Source: Rotaria sp. Silwood1
Lineage: Eukaryota > Rotifera > Eurotatoria > Philodinida > Philodinidae
Direction of reading: 5' to 3'
Assembly: GCA_905250075.1 (NCBI GenBank)
Contig: CAJNOP010000015.1
Span: forward strand, 2,905,340 to 2,969,339
DNA: 64,000 nucleotides
Under the pieces are notes generated by a model. It saw only the letters and a list, made by a program, of their open reading frames with translations, was not told the origin of the DNA and ran no database searches. Position numbers and translations under genes: made by a program. Within the stretch, counting starts at the first letter, position 1; the number at the start of each line of letters is the position of its first letter. Shown piece by piece: positions 9,807-21,735 of this stretch.

Positions 9807-12800
9807 GTTCGTCAACCAGTTTGTATGCCAAATGCTGATGGTTCCAATATTCAAACTCCTCAGGAACCGTATGAAACAAATCAAATGGAAAATGATGAAT
9901 ATATGGACGTAGATGGTAAACACCAAAAAGAACAATAATTAATTCTTTCATTCTTGTTAGATCCACATCAACATATTTCTACAACGGATTTACAAACTGA
10001 GTTGTTGCACGATGATGCGAATGACAACATTGGAATTAAACTTCGCGTTATTGAATCCATGCTTCTTCAATGTACTGTACTCCTCAAACAATTAACATCG
10101 ATAAATGTAACACATGAAGAATTTGTGAAAGCTACATACAACTATGCAACTGATCTTGTTACTTGTTCAAGTGAATTGAAGGAACTGTGTTCTCAAAGAA
10201 TTAATCAATTAAACAAAGATCGTGATAATATTTCTTTGATTGAACCAAAGAATCGAGCATTTATGGAACGTGATCCTGGTAAGTTTCTTACCAGAAAATC
10301 TATGTTCCTATCAGTTCGTTGATATTTGCACACTTAGGTGGTTATTCTGCCAATTACAATTATACAGATGAAGAACGACGTTTTTTCGTAGGTATTGGAC
10401 CTTTCCAACCACTTTTATCAAGTTTTCCAAGAAATGATGTTTTGGCCGTTGCCAAAGATACCTGCAAGTTCGTCAGCGAATGGTACACAGAGTAGCCGAT
10501 GATCGAATGTAGTATAATAAAAGATGCGGCGCTTTGTTTTGTCTGCAGAATATTTCATGAAGGTAGTATTTTAATACTTGACTCATTCATTAGCATTTCT
10601 TGTCTTGATATTTATTTAGGTCCTGGTGATCAAAAAAAAGATAAAGCATGGATCGAAGTCGGTGTTAACTCATGGCCGAAAATGAAAGGCTGAGGGCGTG
10701 ATAAAAAAGGTTAGTGTTAGCATTAATCGCTTTGAAGTCTAACATTTTCATTTTTTTTATCAAAGGAAAATTAGAAGCCCATTTTCCGTCAGTTGCTCAT
10801 AAAGCTTCATATGAACGATATTCCATTTTCAAAAATAAGTCGTGCAATATCGACAACTTACTGAATGAAAATTGTCGAAAAGCTAAACAGCAGGAAGAAG
10901 CAATACTTAAAAGAAATAGAAATATTATTATTACATTATTGACTCGACCAGATTTTTGGCCCATCCGGGATTACCATTTCGTAATGAACCTGCTGAAGAA
11001 GGTAATGGAGAAAATCGATCATTGATGCTTTTTAATTCTCTTGACATTTTGCTTTTCTTATTCATGATATAGGTAACTTTATTCAATTGATCAATCTTCT
11101 ACGGTGCCGTGATAAAATATTTGATGACTGGTTCCACCAGGAAAAACTCAGCGTTTATCAAGTAAGAAATACGATCTTATCAATAAGACACAAATAGCGT
11201 ATTGCTGTGTATTTTTCCTGTGTAGGTCTTCTATCTAAGCGCACAATCTCAAGATGAATTCATAAAATTGTTAGGACAACACGTTCAACAGACAATTATT
11301 GCTCGTCTTAATAACTCTTTATTCTATTCGGTAATGATAGATAGTACACCTGATGTATCTAATAGAGAAATTTATACGATTGTTGTTCAATTTACAAATA
11401 ATTTCAATGTCGAAGAAAGACTAATTGCGGCGGCCGAGTTGTCAAGTAAAATTGGTCTAGATATTTGCAACATGTTTTTTTCTATAATGGAACAGCTAAA
11501 TATTTCACCGAATAAATTGATTGCTCAATGTTATGACAATTGTAACAACATGTCTGGTATAAACAAAGGTGTTCAAGCCTGTGTTAATGACAAATTACAA
11601 CGTGAAGTAATTTTCATACCTTGGGGAGCACATTCTTCTAACTTAGCAGTTAAGTATGCTTGCGACTGTAGTACACAATTTATTTTACTATTCTATCTTT
11701 TACAAGAACTGTATAATTATTTTACAGGAAGTGCTAAACGACATCATATACTTCGAGAAAAACTTAAAGCTTCAGAGTTTGGTCTAATGGTTAAAAATCT
11801 TGCAGATACTCGTTGGGTAAGCAATATTAATTTTTCTTTATGACTTCGAATCATATATTATGCTGTAGATTGCTTCATTTACTTCATTGCATGCTGTTGA
11901 TGTTTCACTCGATCAGATTATTGAAAGGTTAACTTATATCAGTGAACAACTGACAGATAAGGAAGCTATTCATCAAGCAATATGTCTCAAAAGAAAATTA
12001 TTATCTTTTGAAATTATGTCATTATTATTGTTTATGGTAAATGTAACCCGTGTAACCTATGCAATTACTGCTCATTTACAAGGCGAAGAACTCGATATAA
12101 TCACTGTCATTGATGTTATTTCTAACAGTCTGAAACTTCTTCAACATATGAGAAACGATGACAATACAATGATTAATATGATTGAAGTACGAATAACGAT
12201 CATTGATAATTAATAGACCACGTTATTATTTCATCTCTAAACGTTCTTTAGAGAACTATTCGACGAGCAGTAGCATTTGATATATATGTTGATGCTGAGT
12301 TCGATAGACTTCATCGACCTCGACAGCGCTCTCGACGTATTGATAACAATTCTAGTACAGCTGTTAATTTATCAAGGTAAATTGAACTCATTGCAATCGA
12401 ATTATTTTCTTCTTGCTTACTTTAGGAATGAATATTACACAGGATTAATGCGACAAGTACTCGATCAATTATATTCAGTTTATAATGATTATTATGATAC
12501 AGTAAACAACAAATTACGTCCTTTTCATAATGTTACACCAGGTTGTGTTGCACAGTTTTCACTCAACGATGCTGAACGATTGTGTTCAATTATACCTGGT
12601 CTTTCGTATCGGTCTCTTGTTTTGACTGATTTTGAACTATTACGACCAGTTATCTCGTCCTACACAACTATTAATGAAATCATTACATATTTAAAAACAG
12701 TCGGTCATCCTTATCCACGGGCATCACTTGTCTACAATTTTCTCATTACTTTACCTGTAAGCGTAGCCTTAAACGAACATAGTTTCTCCAAGATGAAAAT

Positions 12801-12936
12801 TGTAAAAAATTATTTACGAAATGCTTTAAAAAACGAGAAGTTTTTTCATCTAATGCAGTGCGCGGTCGAAGGTGATCTGCTTTCTACCGTGGACCTCGAA
12901 AAGATGGCTACTGAGTGGTCCCAAATGAAAAATTGA
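9807..12936 (+). pseudogene. hAT-superfamily transposase gene (ZMYM1/DUF4371-like), broken
   Basis: This is a multi-exon relic of a hAT transposase. Exons I can place include about 9807-9915, 9961-10278, 10338-10570 and 10620-10710. Further exons lie around 10770-11000, 11085-11160, 11226-11816, 11869-12186, 12252-12374 and 12426-12936. The N-terminal part matches a TTF-type zinc-finger region (KDAALCFVCRIF). The catalytic core is preserved: DSTPD with Asp at 11340, YDNCNNMSG, and TRW before a donor. The C-terminal dimerisation region contains LNEHSFSKMKIVKNYLRNAL with the expected Glu. Lesions are TAG at 10493-10495, TGA at 10691-10693 and a frameshift near 10945-10955, where the expected LARxGLPFR motif shifts frame. 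The 3' half is open and could still be expressed or have been reused. Its 5' end abuts the CCCACA array. An AATAAA lies at 13035-13040. I found no terminal inverted repeats. Confidence 0.82.
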
Positions 12937-13034
12937 CGTGTCAAAATTACATGTAATCAATGACTTTTTTTTCTACTATGAATTTTCGTACATTGTTAAT
13001 TATTCATTTTTGTGGTACATGTCTTTATGATAAC

Positions 13035-13040
13035 AATAAA
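13035..13040 (+). terminator. poly(A) signal AATAAA after the hAT gene
   Basis: A canonical AATAAA lies about 100 bases after the last stop codon of the hAT pseudogene. In such AT-rich DNA the hexamer also occurs by chance. Confidence 0.35.
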
Positions 13041-13211
13041 ACTGAGCACATTTCTATTTCAAAATAACATTAGCTACATCAGCTTCTTAGTCTGTTGTAC
13101 CTGAGACGATACAATACACAGCTGACATTATAGAAAAACGCTATATTCGAAAGAGGTGATATTGAAATATTCTTATCATAGACGTCCCCCCCCCCCCCCT
13201 CCCAATCCTGA

Positions 13212-15470
13212 ATGAGTCGCGACAGCTCTGCTTATTATGATCATCAAGTTATCTCATTAAAAATTCATGATATAATTCGTGATTATTCATCTGTTATTAA
13301 TTTATTATTTAATCGACACAATTTTATTAATCTTCAATCATGTATATTTGATTCAATAAACCCATCAACAAAATTTGAAAATATTTTTAAACTAATTCAA
13401 AGTCTAAATAGACTTGTTACATTTAGTCTTTTTGAACCATATTTTAATATAAATGAAAAAGATAAATGTAATTTAACTCGAATAATGTTAATGAACAAAT
13501 CATCTTCTGTTCGTTCAAGGGTACTTGAACATTCTTATGATTATTTAGATATATCAAATTATACTTCAATATCTTCGAATCTTACATCACTTCATTTACG
13601 TATATATGGTACATCTTCAACTGTAACTCTTTATTTAATTTTATCAATTTTTCGTGTTTGTCATGGAATTCGACATTTAGGCTTAACACTACAACACAAA
13701 TATTCAGTTGAAAATAATAATATCAAGTAAGTTTCCGAGTAGTGAATATTTTAGATGATAAATCTCTAAAAGAATATTAATTAAAAATGAAAATGAAATG
13801 TTTATTTTTTGTTTTAGTGCTCCAATTTCAACACAATCTTTTAATGACAAGGACTATCCCATATTATCGCTAGTGATATCTTTCAATTTAATAATATATG
13901 TTATATGTGATATTTATTCAATTGCTTATATTTTACGTTGTATGCCTAATCTTAATCGTTTTAATTTTACTCTTGCGTCACTAATGACATCATTGCCATA
14001 TTATCGTGAATTGTTTAATGGTTTTGTGTGGCAACAAGTATTAAAACGTTATGTTTGATGTTTATCTAAATTTGAATTTCATATATCAATTTTGAAAAGC
14101 TTTTCAAACTTAAATTTAGACTATATTTTCAAGTCATTTCAATAGTTTGTTAGAAAATATCCTAATTGGAATATGATTATTGATTGATGGAGACTTGTTG
14201 GTAAAACTTCAGGTAAACAAAATTGATTCAACGCGTTTAAAATAATGACGGATGAGAATGAGTTTTCTTACTGGAAAACTAAATTTTTTGATAAATAAAT
14301 TTTGATTGAAAAAGAGAAATTTAAGTCAATTCTGATTATGTTAATAATAGATCAATGCGAAAAATTTCTATGACTTTATGAGAATTAAAATACGGAGATT
14401 GTTTATTTTCTTTTCGACTTAGAAATCCTTACTTCAAGTTTAAACTAAATTCATGTAGTTGTAATATTCACATATCATAAGTAAATGATGAATATACAAA
14501 TGAATATTTTGAAAAGAATAGAATTTCGTTCATATTTAAAAATATATTTCTTTTTCTTTTCTTTTTAGAAGAATTTGTCATGTTACGCACACTTAATTAT
14601 TGCAAATGTAAATCAAACGTTAAGATCTTAAATCCGTATATTAATTCTGAATCATATGACACACTACCAACAACAACAATAAATGATCATCATCTTTTTT
14701 ATTCAGATATAACAGATTTAAGAATATATCTGACAAAGACAAGACCTACTGTTACTTGGTCTTCTCCTTTATATAAAAATCAATTATCTTATCGTACAAA
14801 TGTCAATAATACCTTATTCATCGTTATGGAATAAATTATTGAATACTGGTAAGAAGAATCTAGCTTTATTTTCATTTATTTAAACAGAATAATTCGCATT
14901 ATATTATCGTATATAGATGAATTTGATAATAGAATTTTTCATTTTGTTATCTTTCGTCAAACAACTGATGATGATGCTAACGCACAACAAAATGTTACTT
15001 ATCTTTCATATTTTGTACATATACCCAATATAACTGAATTAGAATTTGCATCAGAATTTTGTATATATCAATGTAAAAGTATTCAATTTATTCTACAGTA
15101 AGTATTTATATTTCTAGAAGATATTTCATTCGTCATATTCTTAAAGAAGATATATTTATTGATTATTAGAGATAATATTATATTCTATCGAATAATAATC
15201 ATTGGTATTAAATCGAAGTATAATGAGTAAATTTTTGCTTTTTTTTGTTTTAGAGCATGTCCAAATGTGACTGGTATTAGAATTAGTACTCAATTATTGA
15301 TGTTATCAAAATTCATCGATAATCCATCACTTATTCCAGGATTCAAACAAATTAAAATGATCAAATCAATAACAGAAAAATTTTATTTTCCTTCAAATTT
15401 TGCATTAAAACTTGTTCAACGTTTTCCATCACTTATTGATATTGAACTTCAAGTAACTATTTTGATTTAA
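13212..15470 (+). pseudogene. decayed member of a bdelloid F-box/leucine-rich-like family
   Basis: Exon-like blocks at 13212-13728, 13819-14216, about 14569-14835, 14917-15098 and 15254-15470 together resemble a protein family that, from memory, is greatly expanded in bdelloid genomes. Characteristic pieces are FNRHNFINLQSCIFDS, IFRVCHGIRHLGL, IAYILRCMPNLNRFNFTL, FVWQQVLKRYV and FALKLVQRFPSLIDIELQV. The family usually begins with an F-box, which is absent here. In-frame stops TGA and TAG follow FVWQQVLKRYV within one exon, and another stop occurs near 14832-14834. A 14-base C run (13186-13199) lies just upstream. It is best read as a pseudogene lacking its 5' end. The family name rests on motif memory, so the assignment is moderate. 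Confidence 0.5.
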
Positions 15471-15762
15471 CAAATATTCATGAATATATATATATATTCC
15501 TTTCATATTTGTTATGTTCATTTATCCGATATTTTCTAGATCTTAACCTAGTCATTCATCATCTAAAATCATTACTTAATGCAATGAGACTATGATGAAT
15601 GAAAGATCGTACTAAGTTATGTCTTGTTCAACAAGTGTTAGATAGGAAAGTTTCTGTGTCCGATACTAAAACAAATACAATATATTTTATTACGAAAAGT
15701 AATATCATCACAAATAAATAAAAACATCTTATTCTTGCTAATATTAATTTAGTTTATGTTGA

Positions 15763-16131
15763 TCAATATTTTCTTGAAAAAGATATGCCATATTTAAATC
15801 CTATGGTTAACTGATCCATTCTTGTTTTTGTACATTGAAAGAAAATTACTAACAAAAAAAAGAACTCGAACCAAATAAATTTTCTTCTTATAAATGGAAT
15901 ACGATCTGTTATTTCATAATATGAACAAGTAGAATTAATTCTTTTTAATTCTTTTGTATGAATAATAAAAGGATGAAATTTCCATATATGGTTAACAAGA
16001 ATATCAAATGTAGTTATTAAAGGAGCATCAAGAGACATGATTTGTTTACCATCAAATGGTATTGAATATATTGCAATAGCAATACATATTGGAATTATAA
16101 GAAATAATAAACGACGATTTTCAAAGAGCAA
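15763..16131 (-). other. open frame with N-terminal membrane anchor, unrecognised
   Basis: This 122-codon open frame begins with a basic stretch and one hydrophobic segment (LLFLIIPICIAIAIYSI, residues about 8-24), followed by a mixed-composition region. That layout fits a type II membrane enzyme such as a Golgi glycosyltransferase, but no catalytic motif is visible and the frame ends in low-complexity sequence. It may be the first exon of a decayed gene or chance. No function is claimed. Confidence 0.25.
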
Positions 16132-16676
16132 GTATTATCGTAGAAAATGACTATTTAATGAACAGATTGATCGGTCAAATATTAAACCAATGTTATTAGT
16201 CTTATAGTCAACAGTTGGCGCTAGAATCGGTCGTTATATGTGAAAATAATACGAATTCATCACATTATCTTATGTCATATTATTATAAAAAGCAAGGAAT
16301 TACTTCCGAGTAGAAATAATAATTGAATCAAAAATAAATCTATGATTAATGCACGCAATACAAATCTTTACATTTGAGAGTAATATTGACATCGTCTATC
16401 GTATGGGTTAATCTATACTAGAATGAGCACATGAAGAAAAATACCGAATTATTATATTAAGTACACTTACTAGGGATTCTATTAATTATCATATGTTTAT
16501 CAAGATAAGCACTAATCTTTCAGTAGATGTTTTTGACATCATTTGTCTGTAGATGATAATATTGTAACCTGTGATTTCTCTTCAAAGATTGAACATCAAG
16601 TTATTTACTGGATGACAATAGTTTCACTTTCTGATAAAGTTGTTTATTTTGTTTATAATAGGAAAAGAAGAAAGAA

Positions 16677-16751
16677 TGTAGGTGTGAATGTGAATCGATG
16701 CTACACCAACACCTACATCCATATACCCATACCAATACTCGCAACCACACC
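16677..16751. repeat. GGTGTG hairpin, copy 3 (degenerate)
   Basis: GTAGGTGTGAATGTGAATCG is followed by ATGCTACACCAACACCTACA and then ATCCATATACCCATACC. The arms are reverse complements, GGTGTG with CACACC-like units and TGTAGGTG with CACCTACA. The spacer begins GAATGTGAAT, similar to copies 1 and 2. It is much shorter and more diverged than those. Confidence 0.6.
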
Positions 16752-17305
16752 TTGTATAGAATCGAATAATCTCATAAAACATTCATTGTATAAATTAATG
16801 AGCTTATGCGTATTTCAATTGATTATTATAAATAAATAGCCCACCTGAAGTCGTTCTTTTTTTTTTTAATTCGAAGAAGAGAAAATAAAATGAAATGAAG
16901 TATGAAGGTGTCCGGATAGATACAATAACGAGTATAATAGATGTTCCAGTTAAACGATAATTAAGCAAGAATATGTATTATGATCAAAAAAAAAAACCAG
17001 CTACATTACATATTGTTTCATCATTTCTGATGAAACTTTGACGTGTCACTTTTCTCATAACAGTATTTAGACATAAATGGCTAGAGAGAAACTTTGATGT
17101 TTTCTTCTCTTGAGTGTTATTTCACCTTTCTGTGTAATAATTACGGACGTGTTGTGTAATAATTTCTACTCTATATAAAAATCAAGAATGTAAGAGTAAA
17201 GGTAATTTTACAAGCAATAATAACCAAACGACGGTTCGACACTCAGTTCTTTTATATAATTTCAACTGAGCCACTTATATCAAATTTCATATTTAAAATA
17301 ATAAA

Positions 17306-19362
17306 AGTAAGATAGAAGATTTTATTATAAAGTTTTTTAACAAATTTAATTTTAGTGGTTCGCGGACGCGGTCGTGGATTCGGACGTGGTCGTGGAGCAA
17401 GTCGAGGTCGTGGTGGTCGTGGAGCAAGTCGGGGTCGCAATGGTCGTGGTCGAATCATCACTCGTGGTGGTCGCCGTGGAGGCTTTCAAATAGCACGCTC
17501 GCAATCATTAAATGTTGATCAACAAACAACATCAGTCAATCCTTTAGCTAATCTTGACATTAATGTTGATCCTAAACCATTTTTTGTTAATGCAAATGTA
17601 ACAATCGATCAACACATTCAAGCACAAACTACAAATCTTCCTCGTTATTTAGCTGCCTTATTCACACTTGATGAAAATAGTGTTGATATTGGACAAAAAG
17701 CTAAAGCATGTGCATTAGCGGCTGCTTGGTGTCGACATGATCATAAATTAGCTAATAATCTTTTACGATGTCGACGTTTATTCACTCTAACTGAAGTACT
17801 TAAAGCAGTAACAATGTTAGATGCTGCTCGACAAATTCGTGTTTATGAAAAACAACTTAAACGTCTTGAATTAAGTAAAACTAAACCAAAAGCAACAAAA
17901 TTAGGTAAAATTAAAAATAATCTCGATAATTTAAATAAACTCAAGCCATCTACTGGATCAGCTAGTGGTGCTGTTGCTCGGCATATTCAACGTTGGACTA
18001 GAACATTAACTTTACAAGAACTTGAATATTTTGCATTACATATGCCAACAGAACCATGGAAAAAATTAGCTGATATTGTTCATTTTAATCCAACGAAAGA
18101 TTTTCCTTCTTTACCTTGGTTTTTACCATTTTGTTTTGGTACACCAGCACCAACAGATACAATGGTATCTCGTTGTCGAGATTTAACAGTTGATAATATT
18201 AATAATTTAATTAAAGAATTTAAAATTCCTTATTCACATTTAAAACAATTTAAAGAACACTTAAATGATCAATCAAAAGCAAGAATTGCATCTTATGAAG
18301 AAAAATTAGATACTATTTTATGGTATTATGAAGATTTACAATGTTCAGATGTAGATGATATTATCAGTGAACGAATACGAAATGGTGAACAGATTACATT
18401 ACCATATGGAAAACTTATGGAGCGTCTTTTACTTCTTCGAACAATACGAGATAATGTATCTGAAACAAGGAGCTTTCGAGGTACTGGACGTGGACGTGGA
18501 GCCGAACGAATTGCTAGAAATGTTGATAATCAACATTCAGCCGAATCAAGCAAAATGGCATTCTATTCCGATTTATTAGTAATAGCTGAAGCTCAACTAC
18601 AAAAGATTAAATTACCATTAGAATCACCAGTTGCTGTTATGGGAGATGCATCTAGTTCAATGAATGTTGCTATTCGTACAGCAACTATTCTTTCATCATT
18701 ATTAACAGCAATTTGTTCAGCAAAATTGAACTTCTTTAATAATCAAATGTTTTTACCTGCTTTTACACCAAAAACTATTGAAGATGTTCTTACATTAGCA
18801 TTGACAACAAGAGCAAGTGGTTGTACAGCAAATGCTGCTGGTCTTGTACCATATTATGATAGTAAAGAAGTGATAAAAACGTTTGTTATGGTGACAGATG
18901 AAGAAGAGAATACAGATGCTCGATTAGCTGACGATACATCAACACGATTCTTTAATTTATTTATGAAATATCGTACAGAAATCTATCCAGCTAAATTAGT
19001 ATTTATTTCATTTCTTCGTCATCAGCATGCTCAAGGTCAAATGTATAAAGAATTTCAAGATGCTAATGTACCTGACGTAATTCAAGTAAGTGATAAAAAC
19101 TAATTGAAGATATTTTATATTTTAATTTATTTTTGTTTAGTTCAAGTTTAGTGGTGAACGTCCAGATTTGACGAAAATTGATAATCTATTGGGTTTATTA
19201 TCAACTGGTTCATCAGACTCATTTGATGATAGAGTAGGAAAATTACAAAATGAATTTCAACAGAATGGTATGGAGTCAGTCATTACGAAATTACTTAATC
19301 AACAAGAAGAAAATAGTACTGTTCCCATGGAAGCAGAAATGGCTGCAGTGACAACGAACTAA
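17306..19362 (+). CDS. TROVE-like RNA-binding protein with RGG tail and vWA domain
   Basis: This is a predicted 650-residue protein related to Ro60-type proteins, which bind small non-coding RNAs. Residues 2-45 are an RGG/RG-rich RNA-binding stretch (RGRGRGFGRGRGASRGRGG). Residues about 75-400 are helical and TROVE-like, with the features HIQRW and WKKLADIVHFNPTKDF. Residues about 425-580 are a von Willebrand A domain with the metal site DASSS (Asp431) and VTDEEEN. Exon 2 is 17356-19085 and exon 3 is 19141-19362. Exon 2 starts with TG after an acceptor, and the nearest donor upstream (GTAAGA at 17307) follows an A. Splicing therefore creates the start codon A|TG across a 49-base intron, and the frame then closes exactly. 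The domain call rests on motif layout; the vWA part is firmer than TROVE. There is an AATAAA at 19417. Confidence 0.72.
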
Positions 19363-19416
19363 ATTCTTATCATTCATTTTAATAATTTTGTTTTTGGTGT
19401 TGAATTGAAGAATTTA

Positions 19417-19422
19417 AATAAA
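19417..19422 (+). terminator. poly(A) signal AATAAA of the TROVE-like gene
   Basis: The canonical hexamer lies 55 bases after the stop codon of the TROVE-like gene, at the usual distance for a short 3' untranslated region. Confidence 0.5.
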
Positions 19423-19500
19423 ATGTAAATATTTATTCATAAAAACATTTTGACGAAAGACATGAACCATTATGATATCGATATTCATTTTCAGAGGTCT

Positions 19501-19567
19501 AGATGTGGATGTGAGCGTGTTGTTGTGACTGAAATAATGATCTGCATTAGTATACCACACTCACATA
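19501..19567. repeat. GGTGTG hairpin, copy 4 (degenerate)
   Basis: AGATGTGGATGTGAGCGTG on the left faces ATACCACACTCACATA on the right across about 25 bases. TATGTGAGTGTGG, the complement of the right arm, matches the left arm with mismatches. It lies in the short interval between the TROVE-like and cyanophycinase genes. Confidence 0.5.
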
Positions 19568-19850
19568 GAATATACATAAATAGTGGGTTGACACTTTAAC
19601 AAATGTTGAAAACATAAAGTGTTGAAATAAAAAACAAATATCCTATAGAATATAACTTGCTTTATATTAGGCTTTATTTCATCTTTTCATTGTGAATAAA
19701 CTCTTTTCTATTGATGAAAACGCATTATTTCGATTATTGTTAGTTATATTTTGAATCAATACTTCCGTAATACATCCTTATACGCATTACAAGCTATTCC
19801 AAAATACTTAAAATAAACTAACAAATCACATGCAGTCTACCATTATTCAC

Positions 19851-20912
19851 TCAATAAACATTTTTATACAGTACACCATCACGCACATAGTAATTCAGAT
19901 GATTACCACCAGTACCATATGCCCATGTACTAAGATCAAAAAAGTGTGCACCATCGGTGGTCGCTTGAATTTTATATACTCTTACAGCTTTTTGATTTCG
20001 ATACCAATCAAGTGGAAAGCCATCCTGACATCTTTCAGGTGTGTTATCAATTCCATTTTGAGTAAGAAAATAAGCCGAGCCATAACCATATACTTTTCCA
20101 ATACCATTTGGTTCAATACAGACAGCAGTCGATTCATCAACTCCAATACCACGAGCTAATATTCCATGATCATGACTCATACGAGCAAGAAATGTCATAA
20201 GACGACCATGACGATCACGATTATCAAAATGAGAATCGGTAACAACATCAGAAAGGTAAGGTTGATTAAGAAAGTCTTTATGGCCAAGAGTAACAAGACT
20301 AATGTAAGGATTATTAAGAGCTTCAGAAGAAGTAACTGTTCCTTGAAGAGCTCCGAAATAAGTACCACCTAGAATAGCACAACCTGCTGAAGTACCACCG
20401 ACTGGTATTTGTTTGACGTTACGTAAATAATCAAGTGCATAATGTACTTTGGTATCCTTCCAAAAGTTAACATAGTTTGCTTGATCACCACCAGCAATAA
20501 ATATGGCTTCAGCATTTAAGATGGTTTTTTCAACTTGAGGATCATTAGCCAAAGTACGAGAGTCAATAAGCAAAGTTTCGACAGAATTTACAGAACCTAA
20601 TTCATAAATATAGCTGTTGTATGCATCAGTACCAGCAGCCCGAAGCACAACAAAATCGCCACCACCTGCTTTTTTGATCATCCATTGAAAAGCTTCGTCG
20701 ACATCCTCACTACCACCGATAAGAACAGTACCTCCAACAGTAGTAGTATTAACATCTGCAGCATCACCAACTAATCCCAACGACGCAGTAGTTCTTGGAG
20801 CAATAGTTGAATCGATCTGTAAAGAAACTGCAGTTATTGGATTTTCTGACCAACAAAAGAATATTAGTACAAAAACTAAATCAGCTTTCATAATACGCTT
20901 AACAATAATCAT
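19851..20912 (-). CDS. secreted cyanophycinase-like peptidase (S51), intronless
   Basis: This is a 353-residue protein of peptidase family S51. Cyanophycinases of this family cleave cyanophycin (multi-L-arginyl-poly-L-aspartate) to Asp-Arg dipeptides. The catalytic Ser lies in GGTSAGCAILGG (Ser175). Other family signatures are VLIGGSEDV, FIAGGDQANYVNFW, DSHFDNRDRHGRL (His228) and ARGIGVDESTAVCIE. A hydrophobic N-terminus (MKADLVFVLIFFCW from Met8) looks like a signal peptide, so Met8 is as likely a start as Met1. Unlike its neighbours it has no intron, and the family is mainly bacterial, so horizontal acquisition is likely. Base use is AT-rich like its surroundings, so it is ameliorated. The true substrate in an animal is unknown; dietary cyanobacterial cyanophycin or another beta-Asp peptide is possible. 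Confidence 0.88.
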   Translation of the reverse strand: MIIVKRIMKADLVFVLIFFCWSENPITAVSLQIDSTIAPRTTASLGLVGDAADVNTTTVGGTVLIGGSEDVDEAFQWMIKKAGGGDFVVLRAAGTDAYNSYIYELGSVNSVETLLIDSRTLANDPQVEKTILNAEAIFIAGGDQANYVNFWKDTKVHYALDYLRNVKQIPVGGTSAGCAILGGTYFGALQGTVTSSEALNNPYISLVTLGHKDFLNQPYLSDVVTDSHFDNRDRHGRLMTFLARMSHDHGILARGIGVDESTAVCIEPNGIGKVYGYGSAYFLTQNGIDNTPERCQDGFPLDWYRNQKAVRVYKIQATTDGAHFFDLSTWAYGTGGNHLNYYVRDGVLYKNVY

Positions 20913-21679
20913 ATAAAAGTATGAGACAATAAAACTGCTTAATAGAGGTTATCGAAAAATATCGATGCAAAAAAAAATATCAGATTCACATTTTCTATAT
21001 TTATTTAAGACTTAAGAAGATCAAGCATTTGTCAGCGGATCTTCATATAACAGCAAATTATTTTGAATGAGAACAGTACGATAGGATTATTTTGTACAAC
21101 ATTATCCTATCATATGACTTGCAAATAAGACAAAAGTATTAGTATTGGCTCTATGAAAATGTATCCAATCAATTGCATGCAGTCTACTTCCACGTAAATG
21201 TTACATTCATATACATATCAATGTACTACTGATTTAAGAATATAATGTACTTCACTGTTTGTTGAATAATTTTTAATAGAAACATCAGAGGAACCTACCA
21301 TTTTCACCATTCAAAGGAGAAGACTCGCAGCTATCGAAACAATATCAAAATTTGATTGATCAGCAATATTTACGTGAGTTCGTGAAGAAGGTTTTTAAAA
21401 AAGATATTCTGAAGCTATTTCTCTTTTAATTAATACTTTTAACAGAATTAGTCGATAGTAAAATTTGTTTATTTCGGTCTACGCAAAGTCAACATTCCTA
21501 GATTGTTCTGTACAGAAGTTGTAAGACATTTTCTGACATCATTGATTTTAGCTAATTGACTTGTAATGATCCGACAAAATAGCTAGGCAGAGGTAATTTA
21601 CCATTTTGATTCGAGTAGTGATATTCATTTGCGAGTTCGAACAACGAAAGAGCCGACATTGCGGAAATATTGAGATAAC

Positions 21680-21735
21680 ATGGGTGTGGATTCAGAAAAG
21701 ACCATAACACACAGCCTCAGTCACACCCACATCCT
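21680..21735. repeat. GGTGTG hairpin, copy 5
   Basis: ATGGGTGTGGATTCAGAAAA leads into GACCATAACACACAGCC and TCACACCCACATCC. GGATGTGGGTGTGA, the complement of the right end, matches the left arm ATGGGTGTGGAT. The spacer keeps the AGAAAAGACC core seen as AGAGAAGACC in copy 2. Confidence 0.6.

Noticed and set aside
9564-9938. Open frames on both strands across the telomere-like array giving Val/Gly or Pro/His/Thr-rich proteins.
   Set aside because: They are direct translations of TGTGGG/CCCACA units; a six-base repeat stays open in several frames on both strands.
17252-17461. Minus-strand Pro/Arg-rich frame.
   Set aside because: It is the antisense shadow of the RGG-coding part of the TROVE-like gene.
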